Source: Sedimentisphaerales bacterium
Lineage (GTDB): Bacteria > Planctomycetota > Phycisphaerae > Sedimentisphaerales > Anaerobacaceae
Length of the DNA: 64,000 nucleotides
Direction of reading: 5' to 3'
NCBI GenBank assembly: GCA_016932095.1
Contig: JAFGDN010000089.1
Location: 1-64,000 of the forward strand
The position numbers were made by a program, and so were the translations under genes. This document shows positions 27,101-35,427 of the stretch, one piece after another. Position 1 is the stretch's first letter. Each line of letters opens with the position of its first letter. The notes under the pieces were generated by a model. It did not search any database. It saw only the letters and a list, made by a program, of their open reading frames with translations, and was not told the origin of the DNA.

Positions 27101-28639
27101 ATGTGTAAAAAGTTAATCGTCTTTTGTTTTGTATTATTTACAGCAACGACCAGCGCCCTGGCTGAGAGTATCACTTATATCGATGCGACCGATGGCGAGG
27201 GGGGTAATACCTTGATGCTGGATGAATATTATGGATGGGTAACCTGGGTCACTAACACCACGGACACTACCGATGGCATTTGGCGCAAGCTCACAGGATT
27301 TGGACTGCCGCCAGATACCACCACAATACCGCCCTCCCCGATTCCAGTAAGCGGCTCGGGGACGGTTTACGAGTCAAGGGGTTTTAATCCGGATGACTGT
27401 CCACGTCTGATGACCATGGTCTATGGTCTCAATCCGTCTGAAACGTACAACGTTTATGTGTATTTTTGGAACGACGCGGCCGATAGTCCATACTGCATCC
27501 GGGCTTCGCTCGAGGAGGAGTGGCCTTTACCACTTTGGGTTCCTCCAGGGGACCCGTCGATAGTTCAGGCAGGGTACGACACTATGGGCCGTAAACTTTG
27601 GCAAGCATATTTGGGCCAGGTCACTGGCGATTTAATCACCGTATACGTCGATGACGGACCGGGTGAATCACCTGCACGGCGTACCTGGTATGACGGCATC
27701 GGCTTTGGCGTTCCCGAAATCCCTGAACCACCTGCTGTGGATTTCTGCGGTCTGACTCACTGGCCTTTAGGAAACGCACAGTTAAATATTGATTCTAACG
27801 GCTTTTTGGCTGTCTCGAACATTGGCTCAAGTGGTAACGATGGAACGCGGGTTGCCCTTCCACAAAATATTACTTCATTGCATGTAAATTACCTTGATGT
27901 GGGCGACCCTTATCAATTTCCGGTTGGCAGTTACATCCAGGCAACCAGCACAGGAACAATAAATGGAGAGCCAAACCAAACTGTCTCAACGGCAAAAACC
28001 GTGTGCACAGTTACAGGTGAAGCGGTTTCCACTATAGATTTTTCGGCACTCGGACCAAACTCGCTAACGGCGGAGTACTATCTGAACAGAAAACTTGTTC
28101 TCACGGAGGTAAATATTAGTCCCGTAAGCCCTGCCTGGTCTTCCATTCGGATACCAAATAACGTTCGAATAACTTTGAAGATTCGGATAAGAATATTGCC
28201 TCCGGGTATTCGTATAATACCCGATATTCACCTGACCTACTGCCGTTTACCCTTGCCATTTGTGACGACCCCCAAAGGGAACGTCGTCCAGGTAGATGAA
28301 ATAGCTGTGTATGCACAGGATATCAGCGTGCAGTTTGATGGATACACAGATATGCTGTTAACAGCGGCAAATATTCCCTCGATTACCATTACCAACGAGA
28401 CCTTTTCGCAATGTGAAGTGTTCCTGGAGGGTGATGCTGATAACGATGGCGTGGTCGGCCTTGGTGATATTGAGCTTATAAGCCGACAATGGCTTGGCGA
28501 TGGTATGGCAGCGGACATTTATCCAGAGGGCAGTCCGGATGGTTTCGTGAATTTTGGAGACGTGGCTTTACTGGCGCAAACCTGGGGGATAGATTGCAAT
28601 ACTGACCCGATGAATCCTGCCTGCGAACCCTGGCCGTAA
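27101..28639 (+). CDS. secreted protein with C-terminal dockerin-like domain
   Basis: Signal peptide at residues 1-21 (cleavage after TSALA). The body (about 22-430) is beta-rich and unknown to me. The C-terminus carries two EF-hand-like dockerin repeats, GDADNDGVVGLGDIELISRQW and FVNFGDVALLAQTW. The protein is therefore extracellular and could bind a cohesin partner or simply calcium; such tails are very common in Phycisphaerae. A strong ribosome site (CCAGGAGG) precedes the ATG. Residues around 350-385 are strikingly rich in Ile/Arg, possibly drifted sequence. Confidence 0.75.
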   Translation: MCKKLIVFCFVLFTATTSALAESITYIDATDGEGGNTLMLDEYYGWVTWVTNTTDTTDGIWRKLTGFGLPPDTTTIPPSPIPVSGSGTVYESRGFNPDDCPRLMTMVYGLNPSETYNVYVYFWNDAADSPYCIRASLEEEWPLPLWVPPGDPSIVQAGYDTMGRKLWQAYLGQVTGDLITVYVDDGPGESPARRTWYDGIGFGVPEIPEPPAVDFCGLTHWPLGNAQLNIDSNGFLAVSNIGSSGNDGTRVALPQNITSLHVNYLDVGDPYQFPVGSYIQATSTGTINGEPNQTVSTAKTVCTVTGEAVSTIDFSALGPNSLTAEYYLNRKLVLTEVNISPVSPAWSSIRIPNNVRITLKIRIRILPPGIRIIPDIHLTYCRLPLPFVTTPKGNVVQVDEIAVYAQDISVQFDGYTDMLLTAANIPSITITNETFSQCEVFLEGDADNDGVVGLGDIELISRQWLGDGMAADIYPEGSPDGFVNFGDVALLAQTWGIDCNTDPMNPACEPWP

Positions 28640-28660
28640 TTTACACTGTGTCTCAATTTT

Positions 28661-28705
28661 CGGGGCCTGCAACGCCGATGGGTATTGCAGGCCCCGGTTG
28701 TTTTT
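28661..28705 (+). terminator. rho-independent terminator of the dockerin-protein gene
   Basis: CGGGGCCTGCAA pairs with TTGCAGGCCCCG across a 14-base loop and is followed by GTTGTTTTT. It lies 21 bases after the stop, the same distance as in the upstream remnant. Confidence 0.85.
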
Positions 28706-28829
28706 AAGGGTATTTTGGGGAGTGTTTGCGAATTCAATTGACCGGCAAGCAGAGATTTGTGATTATATACGCGTTATTGAGTAACTTGGGGAGGAAGGAT
28801 TTAGGGTTAGGTCCTATAAGGGTCTGAGA

Positions 28830-29432
28830 TTGGCGAACCAGCGACAAATAAACGTTGAGGACGAGGTTTTGGTTCAAAAATGGCGTCAGGGCGACGCCAG
28901 GGCCATTGAACGGCTCGTAGGCAAGTACCAGGGCCGGATTTACAACGTCATATTGAAGATTTGCTCGAATCCCGACGACGCGGCGGAACTAACGCAGGAC
29001 ACGTTTGTCAAAATAATAGAGAATATAAGCGGTTTTGAAAGCCGCAGCTCTTTTTACACCTGGGTATTCAGGATAGCGGTGAACCTCACGCTGAACTACC
29101 GAAAGAGGAAGCTGTTGAAGGGGTTTACATCGCTTGACGCATCGAGCGGCCGGGATGACGATCTCCGCGGGTCTTTGGGTGCGGTTCTTTTGGATGAAAA
29201 AACGCCCGACCCAACCGAAGTGGCGGAAAACAGGGAGTTATGCGAGCTTGTTCAGAAGGCCATAGACAAGCTCGATGAGGAGCACCGGACGATGATAGTG
29301 CTGCGGGATATAGAAGGTATGGATTATGCACAGATTGCGGATGTTCTGGGAGTTGAGCTTGGCACGGTAAAAAGCCGGCTGAGCCGGGCCAGGACGGCGT
29401 TAAGGCAGATTCTGGAGGCCTTTGTGCGATGA
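28830..29432 (+). CDS. ECF-type RNA polymerase sigma factor
   Basis: 200 residues with sigma region 2 (GKYQGRIYNVILKICSNPDDAAELTQDTFVKI) and region 4 (LDEEHRTMIVLRDIEGMDYAQIADVLGVELGTVKSRLSRAR), without region 3, as in extracytoplasmic-function sigma factors. The start codon is TTG with AAGGG 7 bases upstream. The next gene, a membrane anti-sigma candidate, overlaps it by ATGA. What it controls is not visible. Confidence 0.92.
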   Translation: MANQRQINVEDEVLVQKWRQGDARAIERLVGKYQGRIYNVILKICSNPDDAAELTQDTFVKIIENISGFESRSSFYTWVFRIAVNLTLNYRKRKLLKGFTSLDASSGRDDDLRGSLGAVLLDEKTPDPTEVAENRELCELVQKAIDKLDEEHRTMIVLRDIEGMDYAQIADVLGVELGTVKSRLSRARTALRQILEAFVR

Positions 29433-30385
29433 TAAACAGAAATGAACAAAAAATCGAAGAATTGCTGAACGGCTTTGCGGATGGCGAGCTGACTCAGCAG
29501 GAGCAGGCCGAGGTCCGGCAGCTTGTCAGCGCCGACAAGGAAATCGCCGGCCGGCTGAAAGCGATTGAGCGATGCCGGTTACTGGTCGGCTCATTGCCGC
29601 CTGCGGAGCCGCCCGCAAAGGTGGTCGCGGGGATAAAGCAGTTGATTAGCAATCGGACAAATGACGGGAGAATAGAAATCGAAAATCGGCAGGGGGCGAG
29701 GCATCTTTTGGTGCGTCACGTCCTTGCGGCATCGGTGATTGTCGGGCTTTTCGGCATTTTGGCAGCGGTGATTTTCCAGGTTGCCGGTCCTACGGACGTT
29801 AAAAATCCCGTTGCTGTTGAGCCAAAGGCGGACAAATCCCCGACAGCCGACGCCGGCATCGGCGTATATTCACTGCAATTGCAGACGGCGGATTTCGCCG
29901 GCGTTGACGCATTTGTCAGGAAGCTATTGGATGAAAGCACCTGGCTGAAATACGAGGTGAAAAAAGAAGGCCCCGGCCGAAACACTTACAGGGTTCTTTG
30001 CAGCAAGGGGGCTTTTGAGGCATTGATGTCGGACCTGGCGTCTATATGGTCAAAGTTCGACTCGGCAACGCTTGTCGTTCAAACCGGCGATTTCGGCCGG
30101 TCGGTGGCGGTCGAGGAAGTCCGGCCTGAGCAGATTACCGTCATTGCACAACAGGATACCGCCGACGAACGAAACCATTTAGCAAAGGATTTCGCCGCGT
30201 TGAATAGTATCGAGCGCATTACGCCGGAGCGGACGGTTCTGGCGCTTACAGATAATACCTGCCCTGAGCTGATAGCTATTCCCAAACCGGTTTTGACTTC
30301 AAGCGAAAAAGGTTCCGCAGCAGCGCCAAAAGGCGCCGCCGACCGGGTGCGCGTGGATTTGAACATCATCATCAGCAAATATTAA
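29429..30385 (+). CDS. membrane anti-sigma factor
   Basis: N-terminal 60 residues (IEELLNGFADGELTQQEQAEV...) resemble the sigma-binding domain of anti-sigma factors but lack the zinc-binding HxxxCxxC. One membrane helix spans about residues 98-118. The outer domain (150-318) is unknown and may sense an envelope signal. Coupling by ATGA to the sigma gene supports the role. Confidence 0.78.
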   Translation: MINRNEQKIEELLNGFADGELTQQEQAEVRQLVSADKEIAGRLKAIERCRLLVGSLPPAEPPAKVVAGIKQLISNRTNDGRIEIENRQGARHLLVRHVLAASVIVGLFGILAAVIFQVAGPTDVKNPVAVEPKADKSPTADAGIGVYSLQLQTADFAGVDAFVRKLLDESTWLKYEVKKEGPGRNTYRVLCSKGAFEALMSDLASIWSKFDSATLVVQTGDFGRSVAVEEVRPEQITVIAQQDTADERNHLAKDFAALNSIERITPERTVLALTDNTCPELIAIPKPVLTSSEKGSAAAPKGAADRVRVDLNIIISKY

Positions 30386-30414
30386 AGTCGGTTTTATGAA
30401 ATCCGGCAAAAGCG

Positions 30415-30954
30415 ATGCTTAACGAAAAGGATTGTTGTTTAGTCATCGTTGACGTGCAGGGAAAACTGGCCGGATTAATGCACGACAAAGACAAGCTCTT
30501 CAAGAATATCCGTATTCTTATTCAGGCCGCAAGAATCCTCCAAATTCCCGTTCTTTGGTGCCAGCAGGTCCCCGCCTCGCTTGGGCCGACCGTGCCTGAG
30601 ATAGCGGAGCTTCTGGCTGGCAATGAGCCGATAGACAAGTCGAGTTTCAGTTGCTGCGGCTGTGAGGAGTTCAATACGAAGCTGGAGAAGCTTGGCCGCA
30701 AACAGGTTTTGCTTTGCGGCATAGAGGCACACGTCTGCGTTTATCAGACGGCCGTTGACCTTATGGAGGAGAATTTCGAGGTTGACGTTATTGCCGACGC
30801 GGTTTCATCGAGAACGCCGGACAACAGGCAAATCGGCCTTAATCGAATCGCCGCCGAAGGGGCACACATAAGCTCTACTGAAATGGCTTTATTCGAAATC
30901 CTTAAATCCGCCGACCATCCCCAATTCCGGCTAATAGCAAAATTAGTAAAGTAA
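30415..30954 (+). CDS. isochorismatase-family cysteine hydrolase
   Basis: 179 residues with the catalytic triad of the family: Asp13 (VIVDVQGKLAG), Lys74 (IDKSSFS) and Cys107 (GIEAHVCVYQTA). The substrate cannot be inferred; related enzymes hydrolyse isochorismate, nicotinamide or amides. Last ~66 bases are present again at 31533-31598 with synonymous differences. The ribosome site is weak. Confidence 0.87.
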   Translation: MLNEKDCCLVIVDVQGKLAGLMHDKDKLFKNIRILIQAARILQIPVLWCQQVPASLGPTVPEIAELLAGNEPIDKSSFSCCGCEEFNTKLEKLGRKQVLLCGIEAHVCVYQTAVDLMEENFEVDVIADAVSSRTPDNRQIGLNRIAAEGAHISSTEMALFEILKSADHPQFRLIAKLVK

Positions 30955-30961
30955 CCATATC

Positions 30962-31084
30962 AGGCAACCTCTAATAATTGTCATTGCGAGGAGCGCAGCG
31001 ACGAAGCAATCTCTGTTCTTCGCTCAAAAATTGAGATTGCTTCGCTACGCTCGCAATGACAGAATATGTTTTTAGAGGTTGCCT
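30962..31084. repeat. long imperfect palindrome (TCATTGCGAGG...CTCGCAATGACA family)
   Basis: Outer arms AGGCAACCTCTAA (30962-30974) and TTAGAGGTTGCCT (31072-31084) are exact reverse complements. Inner arms TGTCATTGCGAG...GAAGCAATCTC and GAGATTGCTTCG...CTCGCAATGACA also pair, giving a hairpin of about 120 bases. A single inner arm is found in frame in the pseudouridine synthase gene at 9212. Confidence 0.88.
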
Positions 31085-31158
31085 TCAATTTCATTACTGT
31101 AGTATTGCTTAAATGGCGTCAAACACGTATAATATGATAGAAAGAAGGTTGTAAAATT

Positions 31159-31512
31159 ATGGGAATTACATACGTCGATGGACAAGTAAAGGGGCCGAAA
31201 GGTAAACACGCCGACGTCAGGTTTCTGATTGACAGTGGCGCTACTTATACTGTTTTACCAGGTAATGTTTGGAAGGCCATCGGCTTGAAGCCAAAAAGAC
31301 AAATGTCTCTTACGCTTGCCGACGGCACAACAATTGAAAGGTCGATTTCAGAAATGTATATCAAGCTGCCTCAGGGCGAAGCTCATACACCGGTGATTCT
31401 CGGTGAAGGGGCTGACCAGCCGTTACTCGGCGTTGTTACCCTCGAAATACTCGGCCTTGTCTTCAATCCCCTCGACCGCACCCTTCGCCCGATGCGAATG
31501 TTGTTGTGCTAA
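31159..31512 (+). CDS. retropepsin-like aspartic protease (clan AA)
   Basis: 117 residues, a half-size pepsin-like fold expected to act as a dimer. The catalytic motif FLIDSGATYTVLP places Asp25, and the second family signature PLLGVVTLEILGLVFNP is near the C-terminus. The last residues LDRTLRPMRM are usual for bacterial clan AA proteins of this type. Substrate unknown. It lies between the isochorismatase gene and a duplicate of that gene's 3' end. Confidence 0.82.
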   Translation: MGITYVDGQVKGPKGKHADVRFLIDSGATYTVLPGNVWKAIGLKPKRQMSLTLADGTTIERSISEMYIKLPQGEAHTPVILGEGADQPLLGVVTLEILGLVFNPLDRTLRPMRMLLC

Positions 31513-31532
31513 GCTTATGCGCCGAAACGCCC

Positions 31533-31598
31533 TTATTTGAAATCCTTAAATCCGCCGACCATCCCCAATTCAAACAAATCGCGAAACTTGTAAAGTGA
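31533..31598 (+). pseudogene. 3'-end remnant of a second isochorismatase-family gene
   Basis: Encodes LFEILKSADHPQFKQIAKLVK plus stop, against LFEILKSADHPQFRLIAKLVK at the end of the intact gene at 30954. The first ~40 bases are nearly identical; differences afterwards are mostly synonymous, so both copies were once under coding constraint. Confidence 0.85.
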
Positions 31599-31633
31599 CT
31601 TTTGGCTAATAAATAATGATGTATCTCATAGTG

Positions 31634-31664
31634 AAAAAAAACTCCCGTATGAACGGGAGTTTTG
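31634..31664 (-). terminator. rho-independent terminator of pilT
   Basis: On the minus strand AAAACTCCCGTTCATACGGG continues into AGTTTTTTT. The stem is AACTCCCGT/ACGGGAGTT with a 4-base loop, followed by a run of T, 44 bases past the pilT stop. Confidence 0.88.
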
Positions 31665-31707
31665 TGGTGTAAAATTTGCAGGTCGGGGTTAACCCCGCCG
31701 GTTCTGA

Positions 31708-32844
31708 TTATTCGTTTCTCATCGCCTCGGCAAAGGTGTTGAGGTTGTTGGCCCACTTTTGTGCTTCCTCGTATTCGATTAAGTCCTCTTTGACGAGGTG
31801 GGCAAGGTGTTTTTCCATCGTAATCATTTTTTCGTCGTATTTGCCTTGGCCTTTGGTCTGGAGCTGCGAATAAAGCTGCTCGACTTTTCCTGTTCTAATC
31901 AGGTTGGCCACGGCGTAGTTGTTGTTGAGGATTTCCATCACGGCGATACGGCCTTTACCGTCCCTCCGCGGGATAAGCTTCTGGCTGACAATATAAGCCA
32001 GGCCGAGTGAAAGCTGGTTGCGAACCTCGTTTTGCCTGCCGGGCGGGAAGTAATCGAGGATACGGGTGATTGTGCCGGCTGTGTCCCTGGTGTGAAGCGT
32101 CGAGAAAACCAGGTGCCCCGTTTCTGCTGCCATAAGCGTCATTGCGATTGTCTCTGCGTCGCGCATTTCGCCCACGAATATGATGTCGGGGTCCTCTCGC
32201 AGCATCGAGCGAAGGCCGTCGATGAACGAATAGACGTCTCTGCCGATCTCCCGCTGAGAAATAAGCGCCTTTTTCTGCGCGAAAATGTATTCGATTGGGT
32301 CTTCGATTGTGATGATTCGGCAGGAGCGTTCCTCGCTGATACGGTTTATTAACGAGGCGATGGTGGTGGATTTCCCGGCGCCTGTAACGCCGGTAATCAC
32401 GACAAGACCGTGTTTTCTGTTAATGATGTCTTTCCATATATCGTTTGGAAAGCCCACTTTTTCGGCCGTCGGTATGTCTGCCGATAACGCACGGATGGCC
32501 GCGCAGATGCCGTCGTTTTCTCGGAAGACGTTGATGCGGAAATGCGTTTTGTCGAGCCGATAGGAGCAATCAACGCTGTGCATCTCGCGGAGCTTTTCTA
32601 ATGAGTTGTCGCTCAGCAGCGGCAGGATAAGCTGCTCTGCCATATCCTGTGTCAGGAGCGGGCCTTTGAGCTTTTCGAGGTCGCCGTCAACTCGATAGGT
32701 TGGCGGGGCGCCGACTTTTAGGTGCAGGTCCGAAACACGCATTGTGCCCATCTGCTCGAAGTAATTGAGCATATCGTGAATACTTAACAGACCCATATCT
32801 TCGGTTTGATACACAGATTTTGAGATTTCGTATTTAACTGTCAT
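31708..32844 (-). CDS. pilT: type IV pilus retraction ATPase PilT
   Basis: Hexameric ATPase that depolymerises type IV pili. Walker A GVTGAGKSTT, Asp box IITIEDPIEYIF, Walker B DPDIIFVGEMRD and His box FSTLHTRDTAGTITRI are intact. The C-terminal part lacks the usual AIRNLIREGK text in exact form but shows NLIRTGKVEQLYSQLQTKG. The ATG at 32844 has AGGAG 8 bases upstream; the open frame extends 61 codons further but without similarity. The pseudopilin cluster is some 18 kb away. Confidence 0.93.
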   Translation of the reverse strand: MTVKYEISKSVYQTEDMGLLSIHDMLNYFEQMGTMRVSDLHLKVGAPPTYRVDGDLEKLKGPLLTQDMAEQLILPLLSDNSLEKLREMHSVDCSYRLDKTHFRINVFRENDGICAAIRALSADIPTAEKVGFPNDIWKDIINRKHGLVVITGVTGAGKSTTIASLINRISEERSCRIITIEDPIEYIFAQKKALISQREIGRDVYSFIDGLRSMLREDPDIIFVGEMRDAETIAMTLMAAETGHLVFSTLHTRDTAGTITRILDYFPPGRQNEVRNQLSLGLAYIVSQKLIPRRDGKGRIAVMEILNNNYAVANLIRTGKVEQLYSQLQTKGQGKYDEKMITMEKHLAHLVKEDLIEYEEAQKWANNLNTFAEAMRNE

Positions 32845-33001
32845 TTTTCCTGCTCCTCGTATTGAAACACTATTCAAATTATAAGTTTTGAAGCAGCAGT
32901 TTCCAAAAACAAGGTAGTCATAATCTCCTGAAGGGATATATCGGCACAATATTGGTGTCAAAAAAGTAAAATTAAGGGCCTGAAACGTTATTTTAGGTCT
33001 G

Positions 33002-33274
33002 TTATTTGGCTTTTGCCAGCCATTCATTGAGGTTTTTCGCTAATATGCGGACGTCCTTTTTGGCCATAATATGGTCGATTAGGCCCACGGGGATTTTGAG
33101 GTTGACCATAGCTTTCTTCGCCCGTTCCCAGAGCCGGCCGCGCTTGGCGTCGGTGTCGGCCAGATACAGCTCGCTGACCAGCTCGCTTAGCTTTTGGAGC
33201 ATTATGGCGTTGAGGTTGCCATAATAGTTGGATATGACGCCTTTCTGATATTGTGAATACTCTTTTTTTGGCAT
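33002..33274 (-). CDS. conserved small helical protein of unknown function
   Basis: 90 residues, charged and helical: YQKGVISNYYGNLNAIMLQKLSELVSELYLADTDAKRGRLWERAKKAM is followed by KIPVGLIDHIMAKKDVRILAKNL. I recall no named family. The ATG 33274 has AAAGG 7 bases upstream. Spacing to pilT (157 bases) does not decide whether they share a transcript. Confidence 0.65.
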   Translation of the reverse strand: MPKKEYSQYQKGVISNYYGNLNAIMLQKLSELVSELYLADTDAKRGRLWERAKKAMVNLKIPVGLIDHIMAKKDVRILAKNLNEWLAKAK

Positions 33275-33453
33275 TTCTTTGCCTTTAGTATTTTTTCGTG
33301 CGTTTCGCTGAGGATTGATTTTGAGGGAAATTCGAGGATAAATCAAGGGGCTTGACGCATAAGCGTTTGCGAAGGTCAATGTTATTACCGACGACCCATG
33401 TGTTGAAACTTTCCCCGGAAATCATGCCGGTAGCAGGATAATTCTTCGGTGAT

Positions 33454-34167
33454 TTAGACGGACCAGTCCTTGGATTCTTTGAGCAATTTGAACTGCAGGA
33501 TTATGCCGAATACGACGCTGCAAATAAGCAATATAGTCAAAAACAAGTGATTACCGTAAAAAAGCTCGTTAAGATGCGTTGTGGGCGGGTCGTTCACAAA
33601 AGTTTCATAACGGTAAATTAAAGCAAATGTGCCGAGGATAACAAGTGATGAGCCGGCAAAGCTGGTGAAGAACATCACTGAAAGCTTCAGGATTGCGAAA
33701 GACAGCATTCCTCCCGCGACTATGCCCATCATGGCCCCGGCCCAGACGTATTGTTGTGGCAAAAAGAACGAATACCATATTCCTGATGTGATAACGCCGC
33801 CGGCGACTGCGCCGAGAACGCAGACCGCCCATCTCATCAGGGGCAGGGCTACTATCGAGAGTGTGATGGCGCCTACAATCGCGCCAATTATAGGTTGTTC
33901 GAGCTGTGTGCCTGCCCATTTCCCTACGAAAATGCCCAACAGGCCGAAACCAATTACGGTCAGAAGTTTATAGATGCGCCAGCCATACAGAAGCGGGATT
34001 GAGCCAAAGGCAATCGCTATAACCGCCTGCTGCCAGGTAAGGGCGGTTGCCTGTTGCCAGATTGCGTCAAGGGCCTGCAGGACGTATTTTGTGCCGTAGT
34101 CAACCTGGGCGGAGTCGAAATTGCCGGGGGCCTTGCTTGTCTGGGCGAGAATCATTAAAAGATTCAT
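33454..34167 (-). CDS. multi-pass membrane protein (DUF4203/TM7S3-like)
   Basis: 237 residues with about seven hydrophobic helices rich in glycine and alanine, such as LLTVIGFGLLGIFVGKWAG and GAVAGGVITSG. These resemble the glycine-rich DUF4203/TMEM198-type proteins. The N-terminus MNLLMILAQTSKAPG could include a short signal. AAGGAG lies 9 bases before the ATG. A second membrane protein gene of similar style lies just upstream. Confidence 0.6.
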   Translation of the reverse strand: MNLLMILAQTSKAPGNFDSAQVDYGTKYVLQALDAIWQQATALTWQQAVIAIAFGSIPLLYGWRIYKLLTVIGFGLLGIFVGKWAGTQLEQPIIGAIVGAITLSIVALPLMRWAVCVLGAVAGGVITSGIWYSFFLPQQYVWAGAMMGIVAGGMLSFAILKLSVMFFTSFAGSSLVILGTFALIYRYETFVNDPPTTHLNELFYGNHLFLTILLICSVVFGIILQFKLLKESKDWSV

Positions 34168-34190
34168 CGATAACGCTCCTTTAATATTAA

Positions 34191-34215
34191 GCCCCGACGC
34201 GTCTGCCGGGGGGGC
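34191..34215 (-). terminator. possible intergenic hairpin/terminator
   Basis: GCCCC...GGGGC with an internal imperfect stem, followed on the minus strand by TTAATATT. It lies between two membrane-protein genes and may attenuate transcription; no long T run. Confidence 0.3.
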
Positions 34216-34228
34216 TGATGGTTCTGCA

Positions 34229-34981
34229 TTAAGCCGTGCGCCAGGTAGTGTTTTTGGGCGCCGGCTGGTCGTCGGATTTATTCTTTTTAAACCGTATTCT
34301 TCGTATCCTTGCGGTTTCTTTGGCGTCGGCGATACGTTTGCTTAAGCGCGGCAGCAATAATATTTGAACCACGGTGCCGACGACAACGACCGCGGCAACA
34401 CAACCGAGATATATTTCCCGCTTGCTGAATATACTTTCTGCCACCTTGAGCCCGCTTGCGACATACAGCATAATGCTTCCCGCAAGCAATAACAGGGTTC
34501 CGGCGAGCGAGCACAGCGCGGCTGCAGTGCCGTGCCACCATGTAGCCCTGGCGGCAATGGGAATGACTACCAAAATGAGCAAAAACGGCCAGTTGTAAAA
34601 CGGGACGCCGATAGCGAGGTCGCGCATGATATCAACAAGCTCGCCGGATGTGTTGACGTATGGATGAATAAGGGTTGAAAAGCCATAGATGGCGGCAAAG
34701 AGCGACGCTGCCAGAACAAGGAAGGCGTCCTGCAGGGTTAGCGCCAGGGTAATACCTACGCCAACTGAGGCGATGGCAAGAAAAATGTTGGAGCACTTTC
34801 CTGAGACGACAAAGCCGGCGCCGCAATACAGCCCGATGATAATAAAGAGCAATTTTCTGAAGCCCAGCCCTCCGAGCAGAGAAAAGATACCCGCCGCGAT
34901 TGTAACCAGCGCAATGGCCAGCAACAGTTTAGGGTCCAGCCCGCTTAGCTGGCGTGAAAATGTCCACAAAATATTAGCCAT
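34229..34981 (-). CDS. multi-pass membrane protein of unknown function
   Basis: 250 residues with about seven hydrophobic helices and a basic tail (RIRRIRFKKNKSDDQ). ATG 34981 (MANILWTF) has GGAG 7 bases upstream; an upstream ATG at 35056 has no site. It is probably co-transcribed with the following membrane gene. No family recognised. Confidence 0.6.
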   Translation of the reverse strand: MANILWTFSRQLSGLDPKLLLAIALVTIAAGIFSLLGGLGFRKLLFIIIGLYCGAGFVVSGKCSNIFLAIASVGVGITLALTLQDAFLVLAASLFAAIYGFSTLIHPYVNTSGELVDIMRDLAIGVPFYNWPFLLILVVIPIAARATWWHGTAAALCSLAGTLLLLAGSIMLYVASGLKVAESIFSKREIYLGCVAAVVVVGTVVQILLLPRLSKRIADAKETARIRRIRFKKNKSDDQPAPKNTTWRTA

Positions 34982-35125
34982 ATTCGTTCTCCGTAGCCCC
35001 AAAACGCCCGGGCAAAATATAGCCGCCGGCGAGCCGGCAGCCGGGTTATTATACACATTTTTATTTATCGGCCTAAGACGGCACTAACGTTAAAACACAA
35101 TGGGGAATGGGATTCGAAATCTATT

Positions 35126-35208
35126 GCGGATGAGAGGAGTCGAACCTCCACGGGTTTAATCCCACAGGCTCCTGAAGCCTGCGCGTCTGCCAGTTCCGCC
35201 ACATCCGC
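35126..35208 (-). tRNA. tRNA-Leu (anticodon CAG)
   Basis: Acceptor GCGGATG/CATCCGC pairs fully. The anticodon stem is CAGGC/GCCTG with loop TTCAGGA, giving anticodon CAG. A long variable arm (class II, TGGGATTAAACCCG) is followed by the T arm GGAGG-TTCGACT-CCTCT. The 83-nt length fits tRNA-Leu; CCA is not encoded. Confidence 0.95.
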
Positions 35209-35326
35209 CTAAAGGCGAGACCTCGCACAAGGCGGGTCCGCTTACTACGGCGATAATAACGACTTTTGTCTTTTTCGTCAATGCCGGCGAGCAGGGAAGA
35301 CAATAAAACATTATCGGGCGTTGTAA

Positions 35327-35353
35327 GCGGATACGGCGGAACTGGCAGGCGCG
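35327..35353 (+). pseudogene. 5'-half fragment of a tRNA-Leu gene, inverted
   Basis: 27 bases starting GCGGATACGGCGGAACTGGC differ from the first 27 bases of the nearby tRNA-Leu at only three positions, but on the opposite strand. They cover acceptor strand and D arm. The sequence that follows cannot form a normal anticodon arm and no matching 3' acceptor strand is present. Confidence 0.7.
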
Positions 35354-35378
35354 TTTTTTGCGCAAGCCCTTCGGTTGG

Positions 35379-35427
35379 TTCGACTCTTTCGGCTGCGCTC
35401 AAGACAGGTCCGCTCACCATGAGTCCA
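35379..35427. repeat. REP-like dispersed phrase
   Basis: TTCGACTCTTTCGGCTGCGC followed by TCAAGACAGG...CTCACCATGAG has the look of a widespread short palindromic repeat. Only one copy is in the window, so the call is by resemblance. Confidence 0.35.

Noticed and set aside
28120-28270. Possible compensated frameshift in the dockerin-protein gene (Ile/Arg-rich segment)
   Set aside because: The alternative frame contains a TAA near 28153, so a clean double frameshift cannot be shown; the main frame stays open throughout.
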